Source: Neisseria perflava | GTDB taxonomy: Bacteria; Pseudomonadota; Gammaproteobacteria; Burkholderiales; Neisseriaceae | DNA length: 23,387 bases | Reading direction: 5' to 3' | NCBI RefSeq assembly: GCF_024170405.1 | Contig: NZ_JALJYC010000031.1 | Span: 1 to 23,387, forward strand | Part shown: in pieces, positions 7,937 through 15,469 of the stretch | Numbering within the stretch: position 1 is the stretch's first letter | Layout: the number at the start of each line of letters is the position of its first letter | Made by a program: the position numbers and the translations under genes | Notes under the pieces: generated by a model | The model's database searches: none | Told to the model about the DNA's origin: nothing | What the model saw: the letters and a program-made list of their open reading frames with translations, nothing else

Positions 7937-9484
7937 TTACGCTTGGTAAGCGAAAGAAGATTTGAAAGACTTCATGGCTTCGGCCAATACTTTTTCGCTT
8001 TCGTCAGACAAAGCACCGGAAGCATTAACCGCATCCAGTACAGCAGGCTGCTGAGTGCGGACATAGCTCAGGAATTCGGATTCAAATTCCAGTGCTTTAG
8101 CAACCGGCACATCATCATAAGAACCGTTGTTGATGCCCCACAAAGTCAATGCCATTTCTGCGGTATTCAGGGTACTGAACTGTTTCTGTTTCATCAGTTC
8201 GGTTACCACTTCACCATGTTGCAGCTGTTTGCGTGTTGCCTCGTCCAAATCAGAAGCAAATTGCGAGAACGCTGCCAGCTCACGGTATTGAGCCAATGCC
8301 AAACGGATACCGCCACCTAATTTTTTGATGACTTTAGTCTGAGCAGCACCACCCACACGCGATACGGAAATACCGGCATTAATCGCAGGACGGATACCGG
8401 CGTTGAACAAGTCGGTTTCCAAGAAAATCTGGCCGTCTGTAATCGAAATGACGTTGGTCGGTACGAACGCAGAGACGTCACCCGCTTGGGTTTCGATAAT
8501 CGGCAATGCAGTCAATGAACCGGTTTTACCTTTTACTTCGCCGTTAGTCAGTTTTTCAACTTCATGCTCGTTGATACGTGCGGCACGCTCCAGCAAGCGG
8601 GAGTGCAGGTAGAATACGTCACCCGGGTAAGCCTCACGACCTGGCGGACGGCGCAACAGCAAGGAGATTTGACGGTAAGCAACGGCTTGTTTGGACAAGT
8701 CGTCATATACAATCAACGCGTCCTCGCCACGGTCGCGGAAAAATTCACCCATGGTGCAACCGGAATACGGAGCGATGTATTGCAGCGCAGCAGCTTCAGA
8801 AGCAGTAGCGGCAACCACAATGGTATGTTCCATCGCACCGTGTTCTTCCAATTTGCGTACCACGTTGGCAATAGACGATGCTTTCTGACCGATAGCCACA
8901 TAGATACATACAACACCGGTGCCTTTTTGGTTGACAATGGCATCCAAAGCAACGGCTGTTTTACCGGTTTGGCGGTCACCAATAATCAATTCGCGCTGAC
9001 CACGACCAATCGGCACCATAGAGTCAACCGCTTTCAAACCGGTCTGCATCGGTTGGTCAACCGATTTACGTGCAATCACGCCCGGTGCGATTTTTTCAAT
9101 CGGCGCAGTCAATGTTGTATTAACCGGACCTTTACCGTCAATCGGACGACCCAATGCATCAACAACGCGGCCAATCAATTCACGACCAATCGGTACTTCC
9201 AAAATGCGACCGGTACAGGTAACGGTATCGCCTTCTTTAATGTGTTCGTATTCACCCAATACCACGGCGCCAACGGAGTCACGCTCCAAGTTCATGGCCA
9301 AACCGAAAGTATTGCCGGGGAATTCGAGCATCTCACCTTGCATAGCGTCTGACAAGCCGTGGATACGAACAATACCGTCAGTCACAGAAATAACAGTACC
9401 TTGGGTACGAACTTCTGCATTGAAAGACAGATTTTCGATTTTAGCTTTAATCAAATCGCTAATTTCAGCAGGATTAAGCTGCAT
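7937..9484 (-). CDS. atpA: ATP synthase F1 alpha subunit
   Basis: The 515-residue alpha subunit carries the non-catalytic nucleotide sites and supplies the arginine finger. The P-loop GDRQTGKT lies at residues 169-176. The arginine finger is R376 in SVSRVGGAAQTK, the position seen in E. coli. The C-terminal helical domain is complete. The ATG has AGGAG upstream. Spacing is 10 bp from atpH and 24 bp to atpG. Confidence 0.98.
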   Translation of the reverse strand: MQLNPAEISDLIKAKIENLSFNAEVRTQGTVISVTDGIVRIHGLSDAMQGEMLEFPGNTFGLAMNLERDSVGAVVLGEYEHIKEGDTVTCTGRILEVPIGRELIGRVVDALGRPIDGKGPVNTTLTAPIEKIAPGVIARKSVDQPMQTGLKAVDSMVPIGRGQRELIIGDRQTGKTAVALDAIVNQKGTGVVCIYVAIGQKASSIANVVRKLEEHGAMEHTIVVAATASEAAALQYIAPYSGCTMGEFFRDRGEDALIVYDDLSKQAVAYRQISLLLRRPPGREAYPGDVFYLHSRLLERAARINEHEVEKLTNGEVKGKTGSLTALPIIETQAGDVSAFVPTNVISITDGQIFLETDLFNAGIRPAINAGISVSRVGGAAQTKVIKKLGGGIRLALAQYRELAAFSQFASDLDEATRKQLQHGEVVTELMKQKQFSTLNTAEMALTLWGINNGSYDDVPVAKALEFESEFLSYVRTQQPAVLDAVNASGALSDESEKVLAEAMKSFKSSFAYQA

Positions 9485-9494
9485 GAAAACTCTC

Positions 9495-10028
9495 CTAATT
9501 CATCATAGTCGTGTACAGAGCATTCAATCTTGCCCGCACCGACAAATCCAAGACCTGATCACCTACTTCTACTTTGACGCCGCCGATGAGTGTCGGATCG
9601 ACTTCCGTCGTTACGACCAGCTCGGAATTCAGACTTTTCTTCAGCGTTTCAGTCAATTCGGCTTCCTGCTTCGGCGTTAATGCATAAGCACTGTAAATCA
9701 CAGCCGACTTCGTATGCTTGAGTGACAAGGCTAAGTCTTGATATTGCGCGTACACTTCCGGCAAAACCGGCAACCGCTTTTGTTCGGCCAAGACGGTAAC
9801 AAAATTTGCCAACCCGCCTGCTTTAATACCGACCAAATCAACCAGCATTTTTGCCTTTTCGGAAGCCGGCGTTTCCGGCTGCTCTACCAAAGCAGAAACT
9901 TTGGGGTCTTGCACAACCGCTGCCAGATCTTTCAGTCCGCCCAACCAAGACTCAATTTGGTTTTTCTCTTGCGCCAGCCCAAACAATGCTTTCGCATAGG
10001 GTCTGGCAATCGTTGCGAACTCTGCCAT
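9495..10028 (-). CDS. atpH: ATP synthase F1 delta subunit
   Basis: The 177-residue delta subunit (OSCP in mitochondria) caps F1 and joins it to the b-subunit stator. The N-terminal helical bundle begins with FATIARPYAKALFGLA. The C-terminal region contains LIGGVKVEVGDQVLDLSVRARL, the family signature. CAGGAG precedes the ATG. The start lies 4 bp after the atpF stop, so the two are probably translationally coupled. Confidence 0.96.
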   Translation of the reverse strand: MAEFATIARPYAKALFGLAQEKNQIESWLGGLKDLAAVVQDPKVSALVEQPETPASEKAKMLVDLVGIKAGGLANFVTVLAEQKRLPVLPEVYAQYQDLALSLKHTKSAVIYSAYALTPKQEAELTETLKKSLNSELVVTTEVDPTLIGGVKVEVGDQVLDLSVRARLNALYTTMMN

Positions 10029-10032
10029 ATGA

Positions 10033-10503
10033 TTACAGCTCCTGTTTCAGCGCACTGAGCAATGCTGCATGTTTCGAAGCATCCACTTCGTTACGCAGAA
10101 TGGCTTCCGCACCTTTAACAGCCAATGAAGCAACCTGTTCGCGCAATGCTTCGCGCGCACGGTTGATTTCCTGATCAACATCGGCTTTGGCTTGTGCTGT
10201 AATGCGCGCCGCCTCTACGGAAGCCTGCTCTTTGGCTTCTTCCACGATGCGTGCCGCACGTTTTTCCGCATTGGCTACCATATCAGTAACTTGGCTGCGG
10301 CCATCGGCTAAGAGTTCTGCAACTTTCTTTTCTGCCTGTTCAAAATCGTTTTTGCTACGTTCGGCAGCAGCCAAACTTTCTGCGATTTTGTTGGCGCGCT
10401 CATCAAGTGCTTTTGCAATCGGCGGCCACACAAATTTCATGGTGAACCATACCAAAATGAAAAAGACAATTAACTGCGCAAATAAGGTTGCATTAATATT
10501 CAC
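10033..10503 (-). CDS. atpF: ATP synthase Fo b subunit
   Basis: The 156-residue b subunit is the peripheral stator stalk. One N-terminal membrane helix (about residues 6-25, ending in FVWPPI) is followed by a long charged coiled coil rich in alanine, glutamate and lysine. The start codon is GTG at 10501-10503, read as MNINATLFAQ; this matches the family N-terminus and there is no nearby ATG. The upstream ribosome site is modest (GAAGG). It follows atpE after a 72-bp gap. Confidence 0.96.
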   Translation of the reverse strand: MNINATLFAQLIVFFILVWFTMKFVWPPIAKALDERANKIAESLAAAERSKNDFEQAEKKVAELLADGRSQVTDMVANAEKRAARIVEEAKEQASVEAARITAQAKADVDQEINRAREALREQVASLAVKGAEAILRNEVDASKHAALLSALKQEL

Positions 10504-10575
10504 TTTACTTAACCTTCGTATTAGGGTTAATCAAACAAACGCTGTTTCAACAGATGAAACGGTTTTCTGTTCGAA

Positions 10576-10812
10576 TTAACCTGCAAACGGGTTTACGAAA
10601 GCGAACAGCAGAGCAATCGCTACACCAATCAAGAATGCAGCATCGATCAAACCGGCAATCAGGAACAGTTTGGTTTGCAGAGGACCGATCAGCTCAGGCT
10701 GGCGTGCAGAAGATTCCAAGTATTTGGAACCGACCATGCCGATACCGATTGCTGCACCCATCGCACCGAAAGCAACGATCAGACCACACGCGATAGCAAT
10801 TAAACCACCCAT
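10576..10812 (-). CDS. atpE: ATP synthase Fo c subunit (proteolipid)
   Basis: The 78-residue c subunit forms the proton-carrying rotor ring. It has two membrane helices (about 5-27 and 47-73) joined by the polar loop SKYLESSARQPE. The proton-binding acid is D57 in GLIDAAFLIG. The residues around it lack the glutamate-serine pattern of sodium-type rings, so it should be proton-coupled. The frame is open upstream for 14 more codons, but AAGGAG six bases before the ATG at 10812 and the family N-terminus fix the start here. A U-rich leader precedes it, as expected for a gene that must be translated more than its operon partners. Confidence 0.97.
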   Translation of the reverse strand: MGGLIAIACGLIVAFGAMGAAIGIGMVGSKYLESSARQPELIGPLQTKLFLIAGLIDAAFLIGVAIALLFAFVNPFAG

Positions 10813-10897
10813 TTCAAACTCCTTAAGATTAAAGATAAAGGTTAAAGAAACCAAAACTACAAGAGAACAACAAAAAATATCCGGTCATCACCAATGA
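10813..10897 (-). promoter_or_regulatory. U-rich leader of atpE, possible translational enhancer
   Basis: On the minus strand the 85-base gap between atpB and atpE is strongly T-rich, with runs such as TTTTTTGTTGTTCTC and TTTGGTTTCTTTAACC, and ends in AAGGAG before the ATG. E. coli atpE is known to have a U-rich translational enhancer. That this one works the same way is inferred. Confidence 0.4.
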
Positions 10898-11764
10898 TTA
10901 ATGATGGTCATGAGCCTGACCGATATACACGAAAGTCAACGCCATAAAGATAAACGCCTGCAGGGTAATAATCAGAATATGGAAAATAGCCCACGCAGAA
11001 CCAGCCGCAATATGCAACACAAACAAAATCGGATCCAATACACCCACGCTACCGGAAGATGCCCAAGCACCGCCCAACAGTGCAATCAGCAAGAACACCA
11101 ACTCACCCGCATACATATTACCGAACAACCGCATACCGTGCGATACAGTTTTGGAGAAGTATTCCAAAATATTCATAATCAGATTAAAGGGTGCCATTAC
11201 CGAGCCGAACGGCGCACTGAACAGCTCGTGAATCCAGCCTTTCAAGCCTTTGATTTTCACGCTGTAATACAGGCAAATCAGCAAGACACCGATAGCCAGC
11301 GCCAAGGAAGTATTCAAATCTGCGGTCGGCACAATACGCAACAGGGCATGATGATTACCGGTAGCATGTTGCCAAAGCCACGGCAGCAGATCCACCGGCA
11401 GCAAGTCCAGCGCATTCATCAGGAAAATCCAGACAAACAGACACAAACCCAAAGGTGCAACTGCTTTGCGCGATTTCTCGTTGGAGATAATGCTTTTGCA
11501 CATATCGTCCACGAATTCATACAAAATCTCAACAGCAGCCTGGAAACGACCCGGTACGCCGGAAGTGGCTTTTTTCGCGCCACGCCACAACAGGAAGCTG
11601 CCGACCACACCCATCAACACGGCAAAGAAAATTGCATCAATATTGATAAATGAAAAATCGGCAATGTTTTTCAGACCTTGCGATTGGGTCACATCCGACA
11701 GACTGGTCAAGCTTTGTAAGTGGTGCTTGATGTACTCGGCTGCGCTTAAAGATTCATCTGCCAT
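10898..11764 (-). CDS. atpB: ATP synthase Fo a subunit
   Basis: The 288-residue a subunit holds the proton half-channels beside the c ring. Several membrane helices are visible. The essential arginine is R212 in SHGMRLFGNMYAGEL, equivalent to R210 in E. coli. The C-terminal helix ending FVYIGQAHDHH is typical. The first 11 bases overlap atpI, which suggests translational coupling; the Shine-Dalgarno is weak. A long U-rich gap then leads to atpE. Confidence 0.97.
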   Translation of the reverse strand: MADESLSAAEYIKHHLQSLTSLSDVTQSQGLKNIADFSFINIDAIFFAVLMGVVGSFLLWRGAKKATSGVPGRFQAAVEILYEFVDDMCKSIISNEKSRKAVAPLGLCLFVWIFLMNALDLLPVDLLPWLWQHATGNHHALLRIVPTADLNTSLALAIGVLLICLYYSVKIKGLKGWIHELFSAPFGSVMAPFNLIMNILEYFSKTVSHGMRLFGNMYAGELVFLLIALLGGAWASSGSVGVLDPILFVLHIAAGSAWAIFHILIITLQAFIFMALTFVYIGQAHDHH

Positions 11765-12107
11765 AATCTCGAACTCTCAACAATACTAAAAAAACCAGAT
11801 GGCTGACACCGGCCAGCCCCAATAAAAACGGGAAAAACACCAGCGACTGATGCCATGCCGCAAATACGGCCAGCATCATGATCAGCGACAGCATTACTTT
11901 TAAAGCCTCTCCGAACACAAACATCCTGCTCTGCAAGACGGGATTTTGTCGGAAAAATTTTAAAAGTAAAACCGCAACCAATGTCGGAACAAGATAGGAA
12001 GCGCCTCCGGCCAGCGCCGACCAAAAGCCTTTCACACCCCAAACCCACGCAGAAACCACAGAAATGACAGCCAATACAATGAGTTGAAGAGGAACAATCC
12101 GTTTCAT
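11754..12107 (-). CDS. atpI: ATP synthase subunit I (AtpI-like)
   Basis: A 117-residue protein with four hydrophobic segments and a basic N-terminus, in the position of atpI at the head of the operon. Family members are accessory proteins thought to help assemble the c ring or supply magnesium. Recognition is from position, size and topology (MKRIVPLQLIVLAVISVVSA start, closing LLRVRDYGR) more than from firm motifs. The 5' leader is about 30 bases from the predicted transcription start, and the ribosome site is weak. It overlaps atpB by 11 bp. Confidence 0.85.
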   Translation of the reverse strand: MKRIVPLQLIVLAVISVVSAWVWGVKGFWSALAGGASYLVPTLVAVLLLKFFRQNPVLQSRMFVFGEALKVMLSLIMMLAVFAAWHQSLVFFPFLLGLAGVSHLVFLVLLRVRDYGR

Positions 12108-12145
12108 TTTTAAAATAAACCATCTGGCCGCATTGAGGCGGAATC

Positions 12146-12174
12146 ACTATAATAAAGAAGCGTAAAAAGGTCAA
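12146..12174 (-). promoter_or_regulatory. Promoter of the ATP synthase operon
   Basis: On the minus strand TTGACC (12169-12174) and TATAGT (12146-12151) are separated by exactly 17 bp. Each differs from the sigma-70 consensus at one position. The predicted start is about 32 bases before the atpI ATG. Confidence 0.8.
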
Positions 12175-12183
12175 GCTGAATGT

Positions 12184-12202
12184 TAATCTTTGTGAAAGAT
12201 TA
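12184..12202. promoter_or_regulatory. Perfect 8-3-8 dyad next to the atp promoter
   Basis: TAATCTTTGTGAAAGATTA is a perfect inverted repeat with a 3-base centre. It ends 9 bp from the -35 hexamer and is centred near -54 relative to the predicted start, a normal position for an activator or repressor. The binding protein is unknown. Confidence 0.5.
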
Positions 12203-12370
12203 TCCGATTACAAATCACTTCCTTACCCGATGACACCTGTTGTTTACAGAAACGGTCGGATTGCTAATTTTAGCACAAACTACTTAAAACTACATGTTCG
12301 TTAACATCGAAATTAACATCTCTTTTGTACCACATCCAGAAAAATAAAGCCGACAAGAAAGCTAATCTTT

Positions 12371-12384
12371 TTGATTTAAATCAA
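12371..12384. promoter_or_regulatory. Perfect FNR-type box
   Basis: TTGATTTAAATCAA matches the FNR consensus TTGAT-N4-ATCAA at every defined base. It lies about 240 bp upstream of the main atp start. On the minus strand TTTATT at 12343-12348 is at the right distance for the -10 of a class II FNR promoter, which would be a second, upstream atp promoter. Function is inferred. Confidence 0.5.
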
Positions 12385-12391
12385 GAATCAT

Positions 12392-12437
12392 ACGCAAGGC
12401 CGTCTGAATTCTAACAAATTTTCAGACGGCCTTGCGT
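12392..12437 (-). terminator. Extended DUS hairpin after parB
   Basis: ACGCAAGGCCGTCTGAA (12392-12408) and its exact reverse complement (12421-12437) form a 17-bp stem around a 12-base loop. It lies 30 bp past the parB stop. No T-run follows on the minus strand, so termination may be partial, and it may insulate the atp promoter. Confidence 0.7.
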
Positions 12438-12467
12438 CATACAGCGTATCAAATTGCCAACAATTTA

Positions 12468-13328
12468 CTACATTTCAGTATCGACACCCAACTGCTTGAG
12501 CAGATAATCGAAGGTTTCTGGCGTATCGAAATGCAGCACGATTTTGCCTTTTTTCTGATTGGTGGTTTTGACTTCCGCATTAACACCCAGCTTTTCCGTT
12601 AACACTTCATTCAAACGGCGGATGTCGGGTGAAATGGTTTTCTTGGTTTCGGCTTGCTTGGCTTGTTGCGCCACCTGGCTGCGGCGCTCGACTTCGCGCA
12701 CCGACCAGCCGTTTTTCACGGCTTTTTGCGCCAACTCCAGCTGCTCGACCACCGGCAAGGTCAATAAAGCACGGGCATGACCCATTTCCAAACGGCGCTG
12801 ATACAGCATATCCTGCACCGGCTCGGGCAAGCTCAACAGGCGCAAGCTGTTGGAAATTGCGCTGCGGCTTTTGCCGACGGCTTTGGCAATGGTTTCATGA
12901 GTCAGGCCGAATTCGTCAGCCAAGCGTTTCAACCCCTGCGCTTCTTCAATCGGGTTGAGGTTTTCGCGTTGCAGGTTTTCAATCAAACCCATGGCCAACG
13001 CGGTTTCGTCGCTGATGGTTTTGATGACGACGGGGATTTCGGTCAATCCCGCCAGTTGGGAGGCGCGCCAGCGGCGTTCGCCCGCAATCAGCTCGTATTG
13101 CGACAAGCCGTGTTCGCGCACAATCACCGGCTGTATCACACCCTGCGCTTTGATGGAATCGGCCAATTCCTGCAAGGCTTCGTCATCCATCTGCACCCGC
13201 GCCTGATAGCGGCCGGGTTGAATGTCGGCAATGGCCACCGTGGTCAGACGGTCGCTGCTGCTGTTGTCTGCACCATTGGAAATCAGGGAGTCCAAACCGC
13301 GGCCCAAACCGCCTCTTGCTTTTGCCAT
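12468..13328 (-). CDS. parB: Chromosome partitioning protein ParB
   Basis: The 286-residue product is a chromosomal ParB, the CTPase clamp that loads at parS sites and spreads to organise the origin region. It opens with the family start MAKARGGLGRGLDSLI. Box II reads GERRWR (83-88), and ENLQRENLNPIEEA (117-130) leads to the helix-turn-helix (about 142-163, TIAKAVGKSRSAISNSLRLL). A C-terminal dimerisation domain follows. The ATG has AAGGAAA upstream, directly after a DUS. parA is normally just upstream of parB but is not beside it here; the neighbour is a ubiX remnant on the other strand. No parS sequence was found in the window. Confidence 0.95.
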   Translation of the reverse strand: MAKARGGLGRGLDSLISNGADNSSSDRLTTVAIADIQPGRYQARVQMDDEALQELADSIKAQGVIQPVIVREHGLSQYELIAGERRWRASQLAGLTEIPVVIKTISDETALAMGLIENLQRENLNPIEEAQGLKRLADEFGLTHETIAKAVGKSRSAISNSLRLLSLPEPVQDMLYQRRLEMGHARALLTLPVVEQLELAQKAVKNGWSVREVERRSQVAQQAKQAETKKTISPDIRRLNEVLTEKLGVNAEVKTTNQKKGKIVLHFDTPETFDYLLKQLGVDTEM

Positions 13329-13340
13329 ATTATTTTCCTT

Positions 13341-13352
13341 TTCAGACGGCCT
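13341..13352 (-). repeat. AG-DUS in the parB leader
   Basis: AGGCCGTCTGAA (minus strand) is followed at once by the AAGGAAA ribosome site and the parB ATG. It also lies two bases before the first ATG of the truncated ubiX frame on the other strand. Confidence 0.9.
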
Positions 13353-13354
13353 TT

Positions 13355-14005
13355 ATGAATCTGTGTATTTTATCGGATATTTGCGCACTAAGACAGTTTC
13401 CAAAACGCAGAAGCGCCACGCCACCTGCCCTACCCCTATTTTTTTGGTATGGCGACGCAATCAAAACAGTATTTTCTTTCGAGCTGCTGAACCGTGTTGA
13501 CGACATTGAAACCCATCTGGTGGTTTCCAAAGGTGCGGAGATGACCCGCAGCCTGGAAACGGATTACAGTAAAGAAGCGGTCTGCGATTTGGCAGACGTG
13601 GTTTATCCGATTGGTCATTTGGGTGCGGCCATTTCCAGCGGCTCGTTTAAAACCATCGGTATGCTGATTACCCCCTGCTCAATGCGCACGCTGGCTGCGG
13701 TGGCGCACGGTCTCAGCGACAACTTGCTGACCCGTGCCGCCGACGTGGTGCTGAAAGACCGCCGCCGTTTGGTGATGATGGTGCGCGAAACGCCACTGAA
13801 TCTGGCACACATCGACAACATGAAGCGCGTCACCGAGATGGGTGCCATCGTGTTTCCGCCCGTACCTGCGCTCTATCATCGTCCGCAAACGGTAGATGAA
13901 ATTGTGACCCACTGTGTCGGTCGCGCACTCAATTTCTTCGACATCGACATCCCGCGTCAACCGCGCTGGGGAAACGACGGCAAATCCGAAATCGAAAATG
14001 TCTGA
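13355..14005 (+). pseudogene. ubiX: Flavin prenyltransferase UbiX, 5'-truncated
   Basis: From about 13475 onward the frame reads as UbiX, which prenylates FMN to make the cofactor of UbiD decarboxylase in ubiquinone synthesis. Clear blocks are IETHLVVSKGAEMTRSLETDYS, SSGSFKT, PCSMRTLAAVAHG, DNLLTRAADVVLKDRRRL, MVRETPLNLAHI and PPVPALYHRPQTVDEIV. The family N-terminus, with its glycine-rich FMN loop of the type GISGASG, is missing in all three frames. Instead there is an unrelated segment (ending FFWYGDAIKTVFS) that begins at ATG 13355 without a ribosome site. This could be a chimeric or shifted protein, but loss of function is more likely. The junction lies within 130 bp of a DUS, so recombination during transformation is possible. 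The 3' end is complete, and a strong terminator follows. Confidence 0.75.
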
Positions 14006-14038
14006 CTTCTCCGTATTTGACTGAAACATGAAACACAC

Positions 14039-14081
14039 AGGCCGTCTGAACTGCGTCAGCGGTTCAGACGGCCTTTTTTTC
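14039..14081 (+). terminator. DUS-based terminator after ubiX
   Basis: AGGCCGTCTGAAC (14039-14051) pairs with GTTCAGACGGCCT (14062-14074) around a 10-base loop, followed by an eight-base T run. It lies just before the ribosome site of the next gene. Confidence 0.88.
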
Positions 14082-14104
14082 TCTTTTTTCTGAAGGAGCT
14101 AAAA

Positions 14105-14833
14105 ATGAATATGCCTATCGGCCCTCTTGTGGACAGCGGTTCCGTCGTTATCGGCGGCTTAATCGGTGCATTTATGGGCAACAAACTCCCCGAACGCGTA
14201 CGTGCCAGCCTTAATCCTTTGTTTGGTCTGACTTCACTCGGTCTGGGTGTGATGATGATTCCGGGCGTGAAATATTATGCAGCAGTGGTGTTCGCCGCCG
14301 TGTTTGGTTTAGCCATCGGCGAATGGTTTTATCTTGAAAAAGGTGTGAACAAAGCTGCTGCCTCCACCAAAACTCTAGTAGAAAAATACCTACCCGCCGC
14401 TAAAGGTCTGCCGCCGGATGAGTTTCTAGAAAAATTCGTGGCGATTGTGGTACTGTTCTGCGCCAGCGGTACCGGTATTTTCGGTTCCATGAACGAAGGT
14501 ATGACCGGCGATCCTTCTATTTTGTATATCAAAACTATTTTAGATTTGTTTACCGCTGCCATTTTTGCAATTACCCTCGGCTATGCCGTAGCCGCCATTG
14601 CCATTCCGCAAGTGATTATCCAGTTGGTACTTTTCTTCCTTGCCACACTGATTGTGCCATTGACCACACCGGAAATGCGTGCTGACTTTGCGGCGGCGGG
14701 CGGTCTGATTATGCTGGCAACCGGTCTGCGGATTATGGGGATTAAATCGTTCCCCGTGGCCAATATGCTGCCTAGCTTACTACTCATTATGCCAGTGTCC
14801 CATTTATGGGCAACGTATATCGCAGGACACTGA
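14105..14833 (+). CDS. DUF554 family membrane protein, copy 1
   Basis: A 242-residue inner-membrane protein of the DUF554 (YdfK-like) family, which has no established function. About six to seven hydrophobic segments are visible. Conserved blocks include GNKLPERVRASLNPLFGL (about 25-42), EGMTGDPSILYIKTILDLF (about 131-149) and LRIMGIKSFPVANMLPSLLLIMP near the C-terminus. A strong AAGGAG precedes the ATG, only about 20 bp after a terminator hairpin, so expression may depend on read-through or a promoter I cannot see. A paralogue of nearly equal length lies at 16633-17358, about 60% identical by eye. Its codons are more AT-rich than the second copy's. Confidence 0.9.
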   Translation: MNMPIGPLVDSGSVVIGGLIGAFMGNKLPERVRASLNPLFGLTSLGLGVMMIPGVKYYAAVVFAAVFGLAIGEWFYLEKGVNKAAASTKTLVEKYLPAAKGLPPDEFLEKFVAIVVLFCASGTGIFGSMNEGMTGDPSILYIKTILDLFTAAIFAITLGYAVAAIAIPQVIIQLVLFFLATLIVPLTTPEMRADFAAAGGLIMLATGLRIMGIKSFPVANMLPSLLLIMPVSHLWATYIAGH

Positions 14834-14890
14834 TTCCAGACGGCCTCACCATGCAGTAAACCAACCGCTGTCATACTTGACGGCGGTTTG

Positions 14891-14899
14891 TGTTATCCT
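14891..14899 (+). promoter_or_regulatory. Candidate extended -10 for the YhbP-like gene
   Basis: TGTTATCCT gives a TGN extension with TATCCT as the -10, about 50 bp before the start codon. The -35 position (TCATAC) is poor. Confidence 0.35.
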
Positions 14900-14948
14900 G
14901 AAGCATATCCTCGCCTCTACCCCTATGCCGTCTAAACAAGGAATCCCT

Positions 14949-15383
14949 ATGCTGCCGTTTCCCGACAACATCGCCCGTTTTTTCCGCGACAACCATGTCG
15001 TCAGCCTCGCCATCGCTGATTCAGACGGCATTTGGTGCGCCAGTTGCTTTTATGTGTTCGACGAAGCTGCCGCGCGGCTGGTTGTCTTAACTTCGCGCAA
15101 AACCCGCCACGGGCAGATGATGGCAGCCAATCCGAATATCGCCGGCACGATTGCCGCGCAGCCCGACAGCATTACCCAAATCAAAGGTATCCAGTTTACC
15201 GCCCGCGCCGAGTGTCTCGAGCAGCCCGAAGCACGCCGTACCGCACTTGCGCTTTATACCCAAGCCCATCCGATTGCCAAAGCCTATCTGTCGGACGTAT
15301 GGGCATTGGATTTGCAAACGGTCAAATATACCGACAATAAATTGGTGTTTGCGCAAAAAACGTATTGGCAGCGTGAGGAATGA
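14949..15383 (+). CDS. YhbP-like protein (UPF0306, FMN-binding split-barrel fold)
   Basis: A 144-residue protein closely resembling E. coli YhbP in layout. NHVVSLAIADSDGIWCASCFYVFD, LTSRKTRHGQMM, IAGTIAAQP and IKGIQFTARAECLE align in order, followed by VWALDLQTVKYTDNKLVFAQKTYW. The family has the pyridoxamine-phosphate-oxidase-like fold, but its substrate is unknown. The frame is open upstream to 14877. The ATG at 14949 has AAGGAA six bases before it and gives the family N-terminus, so I prefer it; an ATG at 14925 is the alternative. An AT-type DUS lies inside the gene (15020-15031). It is convergent with the LysR gene. Confidence 0.85.
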   Translation: MLPFPDNIARFFRDNHVVSLAIADSDGIWCASCFYVFDEAAARLVVLTSRKTRHGQMMAANPNIAGTIAAQPDSITQIKGIQFTARAECLEQPEARRTALALYTQAHPIAKAYLSDVWALDLQTVKYTDNKLVFAQKTYWQREE

Positions 15384-15386
15384 TAC

Positions 15387-15455
15387 AGGCCGTCTGAAAA
15401 TGAGCTTATGAGCTTATGAGATTCTGCGACCAAACATCTCATTTTCAGACGGCCT
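15387..15455. terminator. Bidirectional DUS hairpin with tandem repeat in its loop
   Basis: AGGCCGTCTGAAAATGAG (15387-15404) and its exact reverse complement (15438-15455) form an 18-bp stem between the convergent yhbP-like and LysR genes. The spacer side starts with a short tandem repeat, TGAGCTTA twice (about 15400-15417), which looks like slippage. Confidence 0.8.
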
Positions 15456-15469
15456 TGTACGGTATGCGC

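Larger units (their letters stand above)
12108..12467. other. atp upstream region
   Basis: This 360-bp gene-free region between atpI and parB holds the atp promoter, a dyad beside its -35 box (12184-12202), a TGCTA/TAGCA dyad (12262-12275), an FNR-type palindrome (12371-12384) and the parB terminator. It is AT-rich and long for a single promoter, suggesting regulation. Confidence 0.7.

Noticed and set aside
10813..10854. Longer atpE reading frame
   Set aside because: The strong AAGGAG and family N-terminus fix the start at 10812; the extension encodes the U-rich leader.
11746..12174. Alternative 142-residue frame over atpI
   Set aside because: It is cysteine-rich and non-family, covers the promoter, and is a shadow of atpI.
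14020..14038. GAAACATGAAACAC considered as a parS site
   Set aside because: It lacks the CACGTG core of parS and is not palindromic.
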